Of a stretch of 48,379 nt of DNA, positions 31,053 through 40,248 are shown piece by piece. The notes beneath the pieces are model-generated. The model searched no databases. It saw only the letters and a list, made by a program, of their open reading frames with translations, and was not told the origin of the DNA. Origin of the DNA: Candidatus Saccharimonadota bacterium (GTDB lineage Bacteria > Patescibacteriota > Saccharimonadia > Saccharimonadales > Saccharimonadaceae); the NCBI GenBank assembly GCA_017514975.1, contig JAFWIF010000020.1:1-48379 (forward strand). Reading direction: 5' to 3'. The position numbers and the translations under genes were made by a program. Position 1 is the first letter of the stretch; every line of letters starts with the position of its first letter.

Positions 31053-31901
31053 ATGAAAAAGATTCTCGCAGTATCTGGCGGCATCGATTCTGTGGTCATG
31101 CTTCATATGTTTCGGAACGACCCCGAGGCAGTCGTGGCCCACTTCGATCACGGCATTCGCGACTGCTCGTCGGACGACTGTCGTTTCGTCGAATCACTCG
31201 CAAAAAAATATAATTTACCCTTTTTTTCTGAGCGAATATATTTAGGGCCTTCTTGTTCTGAGGCGCGAGCGCGTTCCGCTCGTTACGCATTCCTCAGATC
31301 GCTTAGCGCCCGTTTAGATGGGATAATTTATACCGCCCATCATCAAGACGATCTTATCGAGTCAATCGCTATCAATCTTATACGAGGGACGGGTTGGCGC
31401 GGCCTCATTCCTTTTCGCGATGCATCAGTCGAGCGCCCTCTGCTTTCTTGGCCCAAGCGCGAGATTTATCGTTACGCATCGCAACACGCTCTGTCGTTTC
31501 GTCTCGACGCTTCAAACACCGACAATCGTTATTTGCGCAACCGCGTGCGACGCTATTTGCGCAATCTACCAGCAACACAATACGACACTCTCGTAAACGC
31601 AATTTCGGCGCTTTACCGGCGACAAACTAATTTAGCCACAGATATCGAAGCCAACCTAGCCGCACTCCCACTATCATCGCCTTACTCGCGTCAAGCTATT
31701 GCGCTACTTGATGCTCCTGTAGCAATTGAAATTTTGCGGTATTTATTCGCACGGTACGATATTCATCTTACGCGACCGCAATTAACCCGTTGTTTAAGTG
31801 CTATACGCACTTACCGCCCCGACTCGCTTTTCAGCATCAACCGTTCTTGGTTCCTGAAATTTGGGCGTCAGCATTTTTCTATTATCTCGGCGTCCGCCTA
31901 A
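31053..31901 (+). CDS. tilS: tRNA(Ile)-lysidine synthase
   Basis: A 282-aa PP-loop ATPase. The SGGIDSVVMLHMF motif is at 8-20. AHFDHGIRDCSSDDC, the RYAFLRSL region and YTAHHQDDLIESIAINLIRG are typical of TilS. LDASNTDNRYLRNRVRR closes the catalytic part. The C-terminal domains of long TilS proteins are absent, as in short forms. It converts the wobble C of the tRNA-Ile2 CAU anticodon to lysidine so AUA is read as Ile. The ATG lies 8 nt after TGT-GATAAT, with no ribosome site. Confidence 0.93.
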   Translation: MKKILAVSGGIDSVVMLHMFRNDPEAVVAHFDHGIRDCSSDDCRFVESLAKKYNLPFFSERIYLGPSCSEARARSARYAFLRSLSARLDGIIYTAHHQDDLIESIAINLIRGTGWRGLIPFRDASVERPLLSWPKREIYRYASQHALSFRLDASNTDNRYLRNRVRRYLRNLPATQYDTLVNAISALYRRQTNLATDIEANLAALPLSSPYSRQAIALLDAPVAIEILRYLFARYDIHLTRPQLTRCLSAIRTYRPDSLFSINRSWFLKFGRQHFSIISASA

Positions 31902-31956
31902 GCCAACTTGCGACAATTGCGAGATAGGCCGCCACCATGCTATACTTACGAGTAAT

Positions 31957-33192
31957 ATGAAGAAGCTCCGCAAGATGCGCACTCATCTTCCTCTGGCCAT
32001 CGCTGGGATTGCCCTGATGCTTGGCTCACTCATGATTATTCAGCGTTTTTTTCCGCTGACCTCGAGCGCCTCAACAAATGCCCCTCGTTCCGAACATGCT
32101 CAAGAATCTGACGGTAGTGGTAGCTATTTTGTTAGTATTTTCGACAATGGCGAGAAAATTACCATGCGTAGCGACGCTATTACGGTGCGCGAATTGCTCG
32201 AGCGTGCCGAGATTAGCTATAAAGACGAAGACATTATCGAGCCTGCACTCGATACCAAAATTAACGAAGATGGTTTCAATATTAATGTTTATCGTGCTCG
32301 CGAACTTGTCGTGATTGATGGGCACGTTCGCAAGTATGTTCGTACCGCTGCGACTGCACCAGAAGCCGTCGTCACTGCGGCAGGCTTTACCTTACGCGAG
32401 GCTGATTTAGTGGAAATTGCGTCTTTCGACAATGTTCTTGAAAGCGGTATGACTGTTGCCTATCACATCAAACGCGCAAAAACTATTAAGCTAAACCTAT
32501 TCGGCAAGTACCTCGAAGTTCGTACGCAGGCCGATACGGTTGCCGATTTTCTGCGAGAGCAGGGCGTGAAGCTCGATTCATCAAAAAACTGGAGCCCTCT
32601 AGCGCCAGACACAAAATTAACCGATAACCTAGAACTTACCGTATATCACCAAGGCAAACAGACTATTACTGCCGAAGAGGACGTTCCCTTCGAGGAAACG
32701 ATTACAAAGGATTATTCTCTTGATTCTGGAAAAACCGAGATAATCAAAGCTGGCGCTGTCGGCAAGAAAACTGTTACCTATGAGATTGAAATGTATAACG
32801 GGCAAGAAATATCGCGCAAAACGCTCTCGGAAGTCATTACGCAAACTCCAGTCGCGCAAGAGAAGCGCGTCGGCGCAAAAGCCGTCGTTTCAGGCGGCAC
32901 TCTTCCAAGCGGCTCTCATGAGGATTGGATGGCCGCTGCCGGTATCGCTGCTAGTGATTATGGCTATGTGAATTATATTATTTCGCATGAATCAGGTTGG
33001 CGCCCTAACGCCGTCAGTGGAAATGGTTACTACCATGGGCTTTACCAGACCAATCTTAAAAGTCTTTCGAGTCAATGTCCAAATTGGCAAAACGACCCTG
33101 TTTGCCAGTTGCGCGCCGCAAGCAACTATAAAAACCGCTATGGTACCTGGGCTGATGCCTACGCGGCATGGAAACGCCAAGGTTGGTGGTGA
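31957..33192 (+). CDS. Resuscitation-promoting-factor-like wall hydrolase (DUF348, G5, transglycosylase)
   Basis: A 411-aa protein. A signal/anchor helix (about 9-30) precedes three DUF348-type repeats at about 60-230 (ITMRSDAITVRELLERAEIS, VRTAATAPEAVVTAAGFTLR, VRTQADTVADFLREQGVKLD). A G5 domain is at about 230-310 (VPFEETITKDYSLDSGKTEI). The C-terminal lysozyme-like domain contains YIISHESGWRPNAVSGN with Glu345 as the likely catalytic acid, and GLYQTN. This order matches actinobacterial and firmicute Rpf/YabE proteins, which cleave peptidoglycan. The target could be its own wall or that of a host. The start is 10 nt after TGC-TATACT, nearly leaderless. Confidence 0.9.
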   Translation: MKKLRKMRTHLPLAIAGIALMLGSLMIIQRFFPLTSSASTNAPRSEHAQESDGSGSYFVSIFDNGEKITMRSDAITVRELLERAEISYKDEDIIEPALDTKINEDGFNINVYRARELVVIDGHVRKYVRTAATAPEAVVTAAGFTLREADLVEIASFDNVLESGMTVAYHIKRAKTIKLNLFGKYLEVRTQADTVADFLREQGVKLDSSKNWSPLAPDTKLTDNLELTVYHQGKQTITAEEDVPFEETITKDYSLDSGKTEIIKAGAVGKKTVTYEIEMYNGQEISRKTLSEVITQTPVAQEKRVGAKAVVSGGTLPSGSHEDWMAAAGIAASDYGYVNYIISHESGWRPNAVSGNGYYHGLYQTNLKSLSSQCPNWQNDPVCQLRAASNYKNRYGTWADAYAAWKRQGWW

Positions 33193-33195
33193 TCC

Positions 33196-33984
33196 GTGTC
33201 TCTTCAGAATAACAAATCTCTTGGTCAGCATTGGCTCAAAGATCGAGCCACGCTGCTCGAAATTGCCGCGCTTGGCACCAACCCCACATCGCCCGTCGAC
33301 ACTGTGCTCGAAGTCGGTCCAGGGTTGGGCACTTTAACCTCGGCATTGTTCCAATATTTTCAGCGCGTAATCGCCGTCGAGGTTGACGCAAAGCTCGCTG
33401 CTAATCTGCCGCTGTCTTTTCCGGGCAAGAATTTGACCGTTGTAAACCAAGATATCTTATCGCTCGATCTTAGTCAGCTTTCGCTCCCAACATCTTATGT
33501 CGTCGTAGGCAATATCCCGTACTATATTACGTCGCCAATCATCCAAAAGTTTCTTCTTGTGGCGGCCCCCATGCGCCCTCAGCGCATCGTTCTCTTGATG
33601 CAAAAAGAAGTCGCCGAGCGTCTAGCGGCGTCGGCAGGGGGTTATTCGGTCTTGGCCTTATCAGCGCAGATTTATGCCGACGTATCACTCGGTCCAATTG
33701 TGGATCGCTCGCTCTTTACTCCTCCGCCAAAAGTTGATAGTCGAGTTGTTGTTTTTACCCCACGTTCAAACCCGCTCGCCACCGAATCGACTCTGCGACT
33801 CATCAAACAGGGTTTTTCCGCACCTCGTAAAAAACTCGTCAAGAATTTGGTCGCCAATCTTCACATCAGCAAAGACGCATTATGCGATGTTTTTGAAGAA
33901 CTTCAGCTGTCGCGCGACGCACGGCCGGCCGACCTATCTATTCCCGAATGGGTGGCACTTGAAAAGCGGCTTTCTATACGCTAA
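33196..33984 (+). CDS. rsmA: 16S rRNA dimethyladenosine transferase RsmA (KsgA)
   Basis: A 262-aa methylase that modifies two adjacent adenines near the 3' end of 16S rRNA. Motifs: NKSLGQHWLKD at the N-terminus, SAM-binding VLEVGPGLGTLTSAL, active-site VVGNIPYYITSPII (N-I-P-Y). KVDSRVVVFTPR and the C-terminal helical domain follow. The GTG start at 33196 is 3 nt after the stop of the Rpf-like gene, so translation is coupled. Confidence 0.95.
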   Translation: MSLQNNKSLGQHWLKDRATLLEIAALGTNPTSPVDTVLEVGPGLGTLTSALFQYFQRVIAVEVDAKLAANLPLSFPGKNLTVVNQDILSLDLSQLSLPTSYVVVGNIPYYITSPIIQKFLLVAAPMRPQRIVLLMQKEVAERLAASAGGYSVLALSAQIYADVSLGPIVDRSLFTPPPKVDSRVVVFTPRSNPLATESTLRLIKQGFSAPRKKLVKNLVANLHISKDALCDVFEELQLSRDARPADLSIPEWVALEKRLSIR

Positions 33985-34031
33985 AATTAACATAAGGAAT
34001 ATCCTATTAATTAACAATCCACGGAGGGCAC

Positions 34032-35180
34032 ATGGATCCAACTCAACAAAATACTAATCTTTCGCCGACAGAACCGGGAACATCAGCAGCTCCGGCTCAA
34101 GATTCAGCGCCCCTATCTGGAGCTGTAGATCTAGGCGATATTTCGACTTCTGCCAATCTTGACCTAGGCGTCGCCGCAAACGATAGCGCAACCGTGGGCG
34201 TGGGGGCTACCGATTCGTCACAACCACTCGTCGTCAATCCAGTACAAAATCTTTCTAGCTCGACTCCTGATGCGGCCACTTCTCTTCAGGGCGCAATGCA
34301 GACGACAGGCGACGCAGGTTCTAGTCAGAGCACAAGTGAAGAACCTGCCCCCGCTGCGGCCTTCGTTGATGGCGATTTGCTGAACGATACTTCTCCTGAA
34401 GTCGCCACCGTCGCCAGTGCAACGCCTGCGGCTCCAAGTCCAACTCCCGTTTCCGAGCCGACTATCCCTTCTGATGCCAACACTATTGCTGAGCCTGCCG
34501 CCTCGATGGCTACCGTCGACGCCTCTACGTCCTCGCCGAGCCTCGATGCAATCGGAGCGGTGGATGCTCCGCTAGACACCGGCATGAGCACAGAACCAGC
34601 CGCGGCTCCGACTGGCGACGCTTTCGCTGCCGCCCCAAATATCGACAGTGCGCCTAGCTCAGCTTCGTCCGCCCCGAATTTTTCTACCGAGCCAGTAAAC
34701 TTAGATTCCGACTCGGCAATGGCTTCCACCACTCCAAACCTCGAACCTGCGACGCCAAGCCTTGAGTCTACATCGCCAAACCTTGAATCCGCGACTCCAA
34801 ATCTCGAACCTGCCGCGCCAAATCTCGAACCTGCCGCGCCAAACCTTGAACCATCTGCACCACTATCTGCTCAAGCTACCAATACTAACGTTGACATGGC
34901 GCCCCCTAGCTCTAATTCTGTCGATTTTGCGAGCGAGTCCACTACAGCTCCTGATGAGGCGGCTTTAGCTACTGCTCCCGTCGATACTTTTGGTACGGCC
35001 GATCCAGCGAGCAATACCGCGGCAACGGCTCCTCAGCCTGCTCCGGCGCCCACTCCTTCTCCCCAACAAATCGCATCGCCCAAAAAGCCTATGAGTAAGG
35101 CCGTCCTCATCATTCTTATCGCAATCCTTTGTGCGGTCGCGGTTGGATTCGTCCTTTTCTTCGTTATGTCGTCGATGTAA
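34032..35180 (+). CDS. Low-complexity tail-anchored protein
   Basis: A 382-aa protein. Residues 1-345 are almost only Ala, Ser, Thr, Pro, Asp and Glu, without a folded domain, and include about six 7-residue repeats of the type (T/A)PNLEPA. The last 30 residues (KAVLIILIAILCAVAVGFVL) form one helix with nothing significant after it, so it is a tail-anchored cytoplasmic or, less likely, exported stalk. Ribosome site CGGAGGG precedes the ATG. The opposite strand also has long open frames here because of the biased composition; they are shadows. Confidence 0.75.
   Translation: MDPTQQNTNLSPTEPGTSAAPAQDSAPLSGAVDLGDISTSANLDLGVAANDSATVGVGATDSSQPLVVNPVQNLSSSTPDAATSLQGAMQTTGDAGSSQSTSEEPAPAAAFVDGDLLNDTSPEVATVASATPAAPSPTPVSEPTIPSDANTIAEPAASMATVDASTSSPSLDAIGAVDAPLDTGMSTEPAAAPTGDAFAAAPNIDSAPSSASSAPNFSTEPVNLDSDSAMASTTPNLEPATPSLESTSPNLESATPNLEPAAPNLEPAAPNLEPSAPLSAQATNTNVDMAPPSSNSVDFASESTTAPDEAALATAPVDTFGTADPASNTAATAPQPAPAPTPSPQQIASPKKPMSKAVLIILIAILCAVAVGFVLFFVMSSM
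34731..34856 (+). repeat. 21-bp in-frame tandem repeat
   Basis: About six copies of a 21-bp unit encoding TPNLEPA-like heptads inside the low-complexity protein. The fourth and fifth copies are nearly identical, which suggests recent slippage. Confidence 0.75.
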
Positions 35181-35251
35181 AACACCATCTTAATCGTCGG
35201 TAGTGTACCAATTGCTTTCGTAAAAGTACCAAATATTATATAATATTATTT

Positions 35252-36682
35252 ATGAAACGTGCCTATATCACTACCGCGATTCCGTATGTCAACGCTAAGC
35301 CTCACGTTGGCCATGCTCTCGACTACTTATTAGCCGACGTCTTGCGGCGCTACTTGTCGATGTGCGACTACGAAGTTCGCTTTCAGGCCGGCTCTGATGA
35401 ACACGGCAGTAAAATCTACCAAAAAGCACTAGCACAAAAGCTCTCTACTCAGGAATTTGTCGACCAGAATGCCGCCAAGCTCAAAGCTTTTATTCAGTCG
35501 CTTGGCGTCGAATACACGGATTTTATCCGTACGACTGACGCCGCCCACGAGCGCCGCTGTCAAGAAATTTGGCGTCGGCTCTCAAAGCATATATACAAGG
35601 ACAGCTATACGAGCTGGTATTGTAATGGCTGTGAATCTTTCGTGACCGACAAGGAATATGCCGACAATCATGGCATCTGCCCGGATCATCAAGCAGAGTA
35701 TGTGCGCTTGAGCGAGGAAAATTATTTCTTACGCATTTCCGACTTTAAAGAACAGATTTGTCGCGTTGTCGAATCCGATCAAGTAAAAATTATCCCTGCT
35801 TTTCGCAAGAAAGAAGTTCTCAACCTTCTCGCCGACATGCCGGATGTCTCGATTTCTCGCCCTCGCACACAGGTGCCTTGGGGTATTACGGTTCCCGACG
35901 ATGATACGCAAGTAATGTATGTCTGGCTAGACGCTCTGACGAATTATATTACCGTGTTAGGCTACCCCGACCATGACATCTCCGACTATTGGCCAGCACA
36001 TACGCAGATTATCGGCAAAGATATTTTGCGTTTCCATGTTGGCATCTGGCTTTCCATTTTGATCGGGCTTGATTTACCACTGCCACGACGCATTCTTGCT
36101 CACGGTTTTATTACCGTAGATGGTCAAAAAATGTCCAAATCGATTGGCAACGTCGTTGATCCGCTCGATATCTTATCACGCCATGGTCTTGAAGCTTTTC
36201 GCTACTATTTCTTACGCCATATTTCATCTTTCGACGACTCCGACTTTTCTTGGGAAAAATACGACGCCGCATATAATGAACTCGCCAATGATCTCGGCAA
36301 TCTCGTCCAACGCTTAGCGACCTTGTGTCGCAAGAATCATCTCTCGGGCCTCAGGACGCCGTCTATTTCTCTCGACACATCTTTCGTCCAAAAGATGGAG
36401 GCTTGCGCTTTTCACGAGGCCTTTACTTTAATCTGGGGAGAAATCCAACAACTCAATCGCCGCATCGATGCCGAAAAGCCGTGGACGCTTGCAAAGACCG
36501 ACCCTGCGGCCGCGCAGCGTTGTCTCGAATCGCTCGTTTCGGACTTATTGCGCACCAATCAGTCTCTCGCTATTTTTCTACCCGACACCGCGCAAGCTAT
36601 CGATGCGACCTTCACAGCGCAATCGATTACGCCTCCCGAGACGCCACTTTTTCCGAAAAATCCCGCGCCGCGCCACAATTAA
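35252..36682 (+). CDS. metG: Methionyl-tRNA synthetase
   Basis: A 476-aa class I synthetase. HVGH in KPHVGHALDYLL is the HIGH motif, and DGQKMSKSIGN holds KMSKS. The connective peptide has zinc ligands in WYCNGCESFVTD and GICPDHQ. An anticodon-binding helical domain follows, and no C-terminal tRNA-binding (EMAP-like) appendix is present. It charges both CAU-Met tRNAs. The ATG lies 7 nt after TATAAT (35239-35244): a clear leaderless case for a housekeeping gene. Confidence 0.96.
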   Translation: MKRAYITTAIPYVNAKPHVGHALDYLLADVLRRYLSMCDYEVRFQAGSDEHGSKIYQKALAQKLSTQEFVDQNAAKLKAFIQSLGVEYTDFIRTTDAAHERRCQEIWRRLSKHIYKDSYTSWYCNGCESFVTDKEYADNHGICPDHQAEYVRLSEENYFLRISDFKEQICRVVESDQVKIIPAFRKKEVLNLLADMPDVSISRPRTQVPWGITVPDDDTQVMYVWLDALTNYITVLGYPDHDISDYWPAHTQIIGKDILRFHVGIWLSILIGLDLPLPRRILAHGFITVDGQKMSKSIGNVVDPLDILSRHGLEAFRYYFLRHISSFDDSDFSWEKYDAAYNELANDLGNLVQRLATLCRKNHLSGLRTPSISLDTSFVQKMEACAFHEAFTLIWGEIQQLNRRIDAEKPWTLAKTDPAAAQRCLESLVSDLLRTNQSLAIFLPDTAQAIDATFTAQSITPPETPLFPKNPAPRHN

Positions 36683-36738
36683 CGACTCGACCATATATTA
36701 AATTATTCTATCCGCGGCTAGTGTCGCAAAAGTATATC

Positions 36739-38646
36739 TTATTCGCTCCAGTACTTCCGTCCGCCCAACTCATCGTACGTGACAAGCTTGTAATCTTCGA
36801 GGACGCTTTCTCCCGATAAGCCACTTTCCTCAAGATATGTTTCTGCCAAAATCGGCTCAACCTCGCAAACATTATCTAATAGATAGTAAAGTGCGCTTTT
36901 TTGCCAATTAAGCTTATTTAGCATTGTGTTCACTAAACAGTTTGGCGTTGTTGTAGGTAGTGCCTTCTCGTCATCTGTCCAGGCGTCATAATTTGCATGC
37001 ATAAAATACGGCGTTACTCGTGATAAGTCCCGTTCGTTTTTAATAGAACTGCCGTTCGTCTCGCTATATAGTCCTGCCGCATGGTCGCCATAAAACAAAA
37101 CCACTACTTTCTTGTCCATTTTATCAATCTCTTCGATAAACTCTCCAAGATACTGATCTGAATTATGTAGGCTTTGATAATAAATCGCCAGATCTTCGGC
37201 TCGCTCTTGTCGTTGATTATCATCTTTGTCGCTATCGTTAACCTCTATCGTAAACTGCGTATGGTCATAATTCAGCGGGTTGTACGGTGTGTGATTTTGC
37301 ATTGTCGTCAAACTAATCAGCTGCCTCTCGCTGCCTTCCTGCAACGCCTTCAATGTTTGTTTGTATGCCGAGCGGTCATTAATATATTCCGATTGCCCGT
37401 CGTGCTCCGTGTAGTCCATCTCAGAGCTCGTAATAAATGTATCAAAGCCTTCATGCTTTATCGCTATATCTCTCTTATACATCCCTCCCGTAAACGGATG
37501 AATTGCTGTCGTCTGATATTCGGACTGCTTGAGCCAATTGGCGATCGAGGGTACTTCACCTGCTTTTGGCAAAAGCGCAGTATACGGCACTGCTTGAATC
37601 CAATAATTCGTCATGCCAGTCAATGCCTCAAACTCGATATTGGCCGTTCCTCCTCCGTAATCCAACGAATACATCTGTCCGCTCGGATTTTTCTTTTGCA
37701 GTCCGTGAAGCACCGGCAACACCTCGCCGCCCGTATACGGATAATAATCAGTTATTTTCAACCCTTGGAAAGTTGTATCTGGATCGTAAAATGATTCATT
37801 CAAAATTATCACGACACTCACGTCTTCATTTTTTGGATTCTTTCGTGTCTTATTTTTTTTCTTTGCCTCGGCCGCGTATCTTGCTTTGACGTCTTTGATA
37901 CGATTTTCCGCATACCCTTCAGGCGTTTCCAACTTTAATTTCTGCAGATTATATAGAAATCCCAGAATCGCTCCGTTGTCGTCATAGTTTTTGTTCTGGT
38001 TCCATGCTGTAAAATGTGTGCCAAGAAACGGAATATCTTCATATCTTCCGCCTTTGTTATGTCGCACGAAATCAGTCAGGCCAAACAGCGATAAGCCTGC
38101 TATTGCGACAATCACCAATCTTTGCGTAATTAGTTTTTTGCGCGATAGTTCCTTACTCTTGCTTTTGTAGACTAGGCCAAATTTTGGGGCAATTATGCGG
38201 TTAAAGCCGATCGTCAGCGCGGTTACTATCCCCACTGCAATAAACATTTTCGCCAACGACCAAAAATGCACGAATTTTGTCAATGTCGCCGTTTGGTCAG
38301 TGAGCTGAAAGTCTTCTGGTAATAGCGGTACGCCACGCGCATAAAATTTATTGATATGTATGTACGTTATTACAATAATCAGCGCCCACGTAATCCCAAC
38401 TGCCGTACCAGGCTTTCCGACGATCGCCCATATAATCATCATTGCCAAAAACAATAGCAGGGCATTAAACAAAAACGGTATCGGGCTACCAATCGCAAAG
38501 CTCCACGTTCGGAACGCGCTATTAATAAAATATCGATATTCCAAAAACCACATTAAGCCTAAGGCCATTATTATCAAAAAAATCATCGCCGATAACAAGT
38601 AACGACGCCGCTCACCCAGACGCTTCCACCACTTCATATTTTTCAT
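36739..38646 (-). CDS. LtaS-type phosphoglycerol transferase (sulfatase fold)
   Basis: A 635-aa protein with an N-terminal membrane part of about five helices (17-190), then an extracellular alkaline-phosphatase/sulfatase domain. VSVVIILNESFYDPDTTF opens it with the metal Glu; GGGTANIEFEALTGMT carries the nucleophile Thr; AIHPFTGGMYKRD, TMQNHTPY and LFYGDHAAGL hold further metal ligands. LtaS enzymes polymerise glycerol phosphate on a lipid anchor; related proteins modify glycans. The exact product here is unknown. The ATG is 7 nt after TGC-TATAAT: leaderless. Confidence 0.9.
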   Translation of the reverse strand: MKNMKWWKRLGERRRYLLSAMIFLIIMALGLMWFLEYRYFINSAFRTWSFAIGSPIPFLFNALLLFLAMMIIWAIVGKPGTAVGITWALIIVITYIHINKFYARGVPLLPEDFQLTDQTATLTKFVHFWSLAKMFIAVGIVTALTIGFNRIIAPKFGLVYKSKSKELSRKKLITQRLVIVAIAGLSLFGLTDFVRHNKGGRYEDIPFLGTHFTAWNQNKNYDDNGAILGFLYNLQKLKLETPEGYAENRIKDVKARYAAEAKKKNKTRKNPKNEDVSVVIILNESFYDPDTTFQGLKITDYYPYTGGEVLPVLHGLQKKNPSGQMYSLDYGGGTANIEFEALTGMTNYWIQAVPYTALLPKAGEVPSIANWLKQSEYQTTAIHPFTGGMYKRDIAIKHEGFDTFITSSEMDYTEHDGQSEYINDRSAYKQTLKALQEGSERQLISLTTMQNHTPYNPLNYDHTQFTIEVNDSDKDDNQRQERAEDLAIYYQSLHNSDQYLGEFIEEIDKMDKKVVVLFYGDHAAGLYSETNGSSIKNERDLSRVTPYFMHANYDAWTDDEKALPTTTPNCLVNTMLNKLNWQKSALYYLLDNVCEVEPILAETYLEESGLSGESVLEDYKLVTYDELGGRKYWSE

Positions 38647-38682
38647 TACTTCTATTATAGCACGGAATCATTATACTTACGC

Positions 38683-40248
38683 TTGCCGCAAATCACCCAT
38701 ATTCGCTTCAATAGTTTTATGCTTGGTCGATTACGTCAACATTATTGCCATCCGTCGATTCTTCCGCTCGCATGTGCGTTCGGTCTTGTTGGCGGCGTTG
38801 TCGTGGCTCATTGTGCTAACGGACGCTTCGCTTCACCGCTGGTGCTAGTCGTAGGTATACTGGTCTGCGCGTTGTTCGCTGTTGTTTTGAAGAGCGGCGA
38901 GCGTGTCTTTTTCGCTCTTTTGTGCGGAGTAATGATTGGATATCTTAGAATGACACCTTTGTTGCTCGCCCGTGAAACTATGAGGCAGTTCGCGTCTCGG
39001 TCATCTCTGCGCCTTTCTGGCCAAATTGCTAGCGATCCGACAATCGTCGACCAAGCAGTCAAGCTGCGCCTCGATCACCTGCGTCTTTATTCTCCCGAAG
39101 GTCTTGCCTTAACCGATTCGCTCCCCGTCAGCGCCTACGTAATCTACAAAGATCACCCCGATAATTTGCGTCTGTTTGCACGCTCCGACACCGTTGTTTT
39201 TGAAGGAAAACTCATGGACGGCTTCGGCAATTATGCCGCGTTTCTTCGGCACCCAACTCTTATTGAGCTGAGCAAGCCGAGTCCGCCGTCGCTCGCTCTC
39301 GCCTTCCGCAATCAGCTAACCGAACGGATTACGAAACTTTTTCGCAACCGCGACGCTAGCGCGCTTTCGCTCGGCTTTCTGCTCGGGCAAAAATCTGCCC
39401 TTAGCGATACGATGCTCGAGACCTTGCGATTAGTTGGTTTATCGCATGCTGTGGTTGCTTCCGGCTACCATCTCTCTGTCATCGTTGCGTCTGCGAAGAA
39501 ACTCTTTGGCAAAATTTCTCGTCGCGCCGCTTTCTACGGAAGTACGCTTCTCCTCTTGTTGTTTCTGCTCGTATCTGGCTTGAGTCCTAGTTTGCTGCGT
39601 GCTAGTCTTGTGACTTTTTTGTCGCTGTCGGCTGCTTATTTTGGCCGTCGTTATCATCCTGCGCGTCTCCTTGGTTACGCTGCGGCTATTTCGCTCATCG
39701 TAAACCCAGATCTGTTAACCGACTTAGCCTGGCAACTTTCATTTGCGAGTTTTACTGGCATCATGTTCCTTGCGCCGATTTTAACAAGCTTCCTTTACCT
39801 CAAGCGTCAGCGCCCTAGTTATTTTGCGGAGGCCTTGATTGTTGCGTTTGCCGCGCAGCTTGCCTGCTTGCCTATTAGCGTTTACGCCTTTGGCTCGTTT
39901 TCGATCCTCGGTATCTTTATGAGTCTGCTCGTTACGCCGTTAATTCCACCCGTCATGCTTTTGACCTTACTGGCTGGCTGCATCTCGTTGCTTGGCTTCG
40001 CTCCTCTTGCGACTATCCTGGCTCTTCCCGCAGAGTTCCTCGCCTCGCTACAGCTCAACACGGTTCGATTATTTGCGGCCTTTCCGTGGATTACTTACGA
40101 GCTTCCTGCTGAGAATCCCCTAATATGGCTAATCTATATACCGCTTATCGCGCTCGCAATCCTTCTATGGCGCATTACCAAGCACCATTTTAAACCCCTC
40201 TACGCTCAGTCGGATGCGTTAGATTATGATAGAATATATACATGTTAA
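38683..40248 (+). CDS. comEC: ComEC/Rec2-type DNA uptake channel without nuclease domain
   Basis: A 521-aa membrane protein. Early helices and an OB-like extracellular part (about 100-190) precede the Competence domain: LGFLLGQKSALSDTMLETLR, then VGLSHAVVASGYHLSVIV, the family signature, and SLLRASLVTFLSLSAAYFGR. The C-terminal metallo-beta-lactamase domain of full-length ComEC is missing. It brings single-stranded DNA into the cytoplasm. The first codon at 38683 is TTG, 5 nt after TATACT; an ATG at 38719 is the alternative. It overlaps tsaE by 7 nt. Confidence 0.9.
   Translation: MPQITHIRFNSFMLGRLRQHYCHPSILPLACAFGLVGGVVVAHCANGRFASPLVLVVGILVCALFAVVLKSGERVFFALLCGVMIGYLRMTPLLLARETMRQFASRSSLRLSGQIASDPTIVDQAVKLRLDHLRLYSPEGLALTDSLPVSAYVIYKDHPDNLRLFARSDTVVFEGKLMDGFGNYAAFLRHPTLIELSKPSPPSLALAFRNQLTERITKLFRNRDASALSLGFLLGQKSALSDTMLETLRLVGLSHAVVASGYHLSVIVASAKKLFGKISRRAAFYGSTLLLLLFLLVSGLSPSLLRASLVTFLSLSAAYFGRRYHPARLLGYAAAISLIVNPDLLTDLAWQLSFASFTGIMFLAPILTSFLYLKRQRPSYFAEALIVAFAAQLACLPISVYAFGSFSILGIFMSLLVTPLIPPVMLLTLLAGCISLLGFAPLATILALPAEFLASLQLNTVRLFAAFPWITYELPAENPLIWLIYIPLIALAILLWRITKHHFKPLYAQSDALDYDRIYTC

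Noticed and set aside
34325-34732. 135-aa minus-strand frame in the low-complexity gene
   Set aside because: Arises from the biased codons (Ala/Ser/Thr) of the plus-strand gene; no start signals.
37174-37794. 206-aa plus-strand reading frame inside the LtaS gene
   Set aside because: Opposite-strand shadow of a well-identified sulfatase domain.
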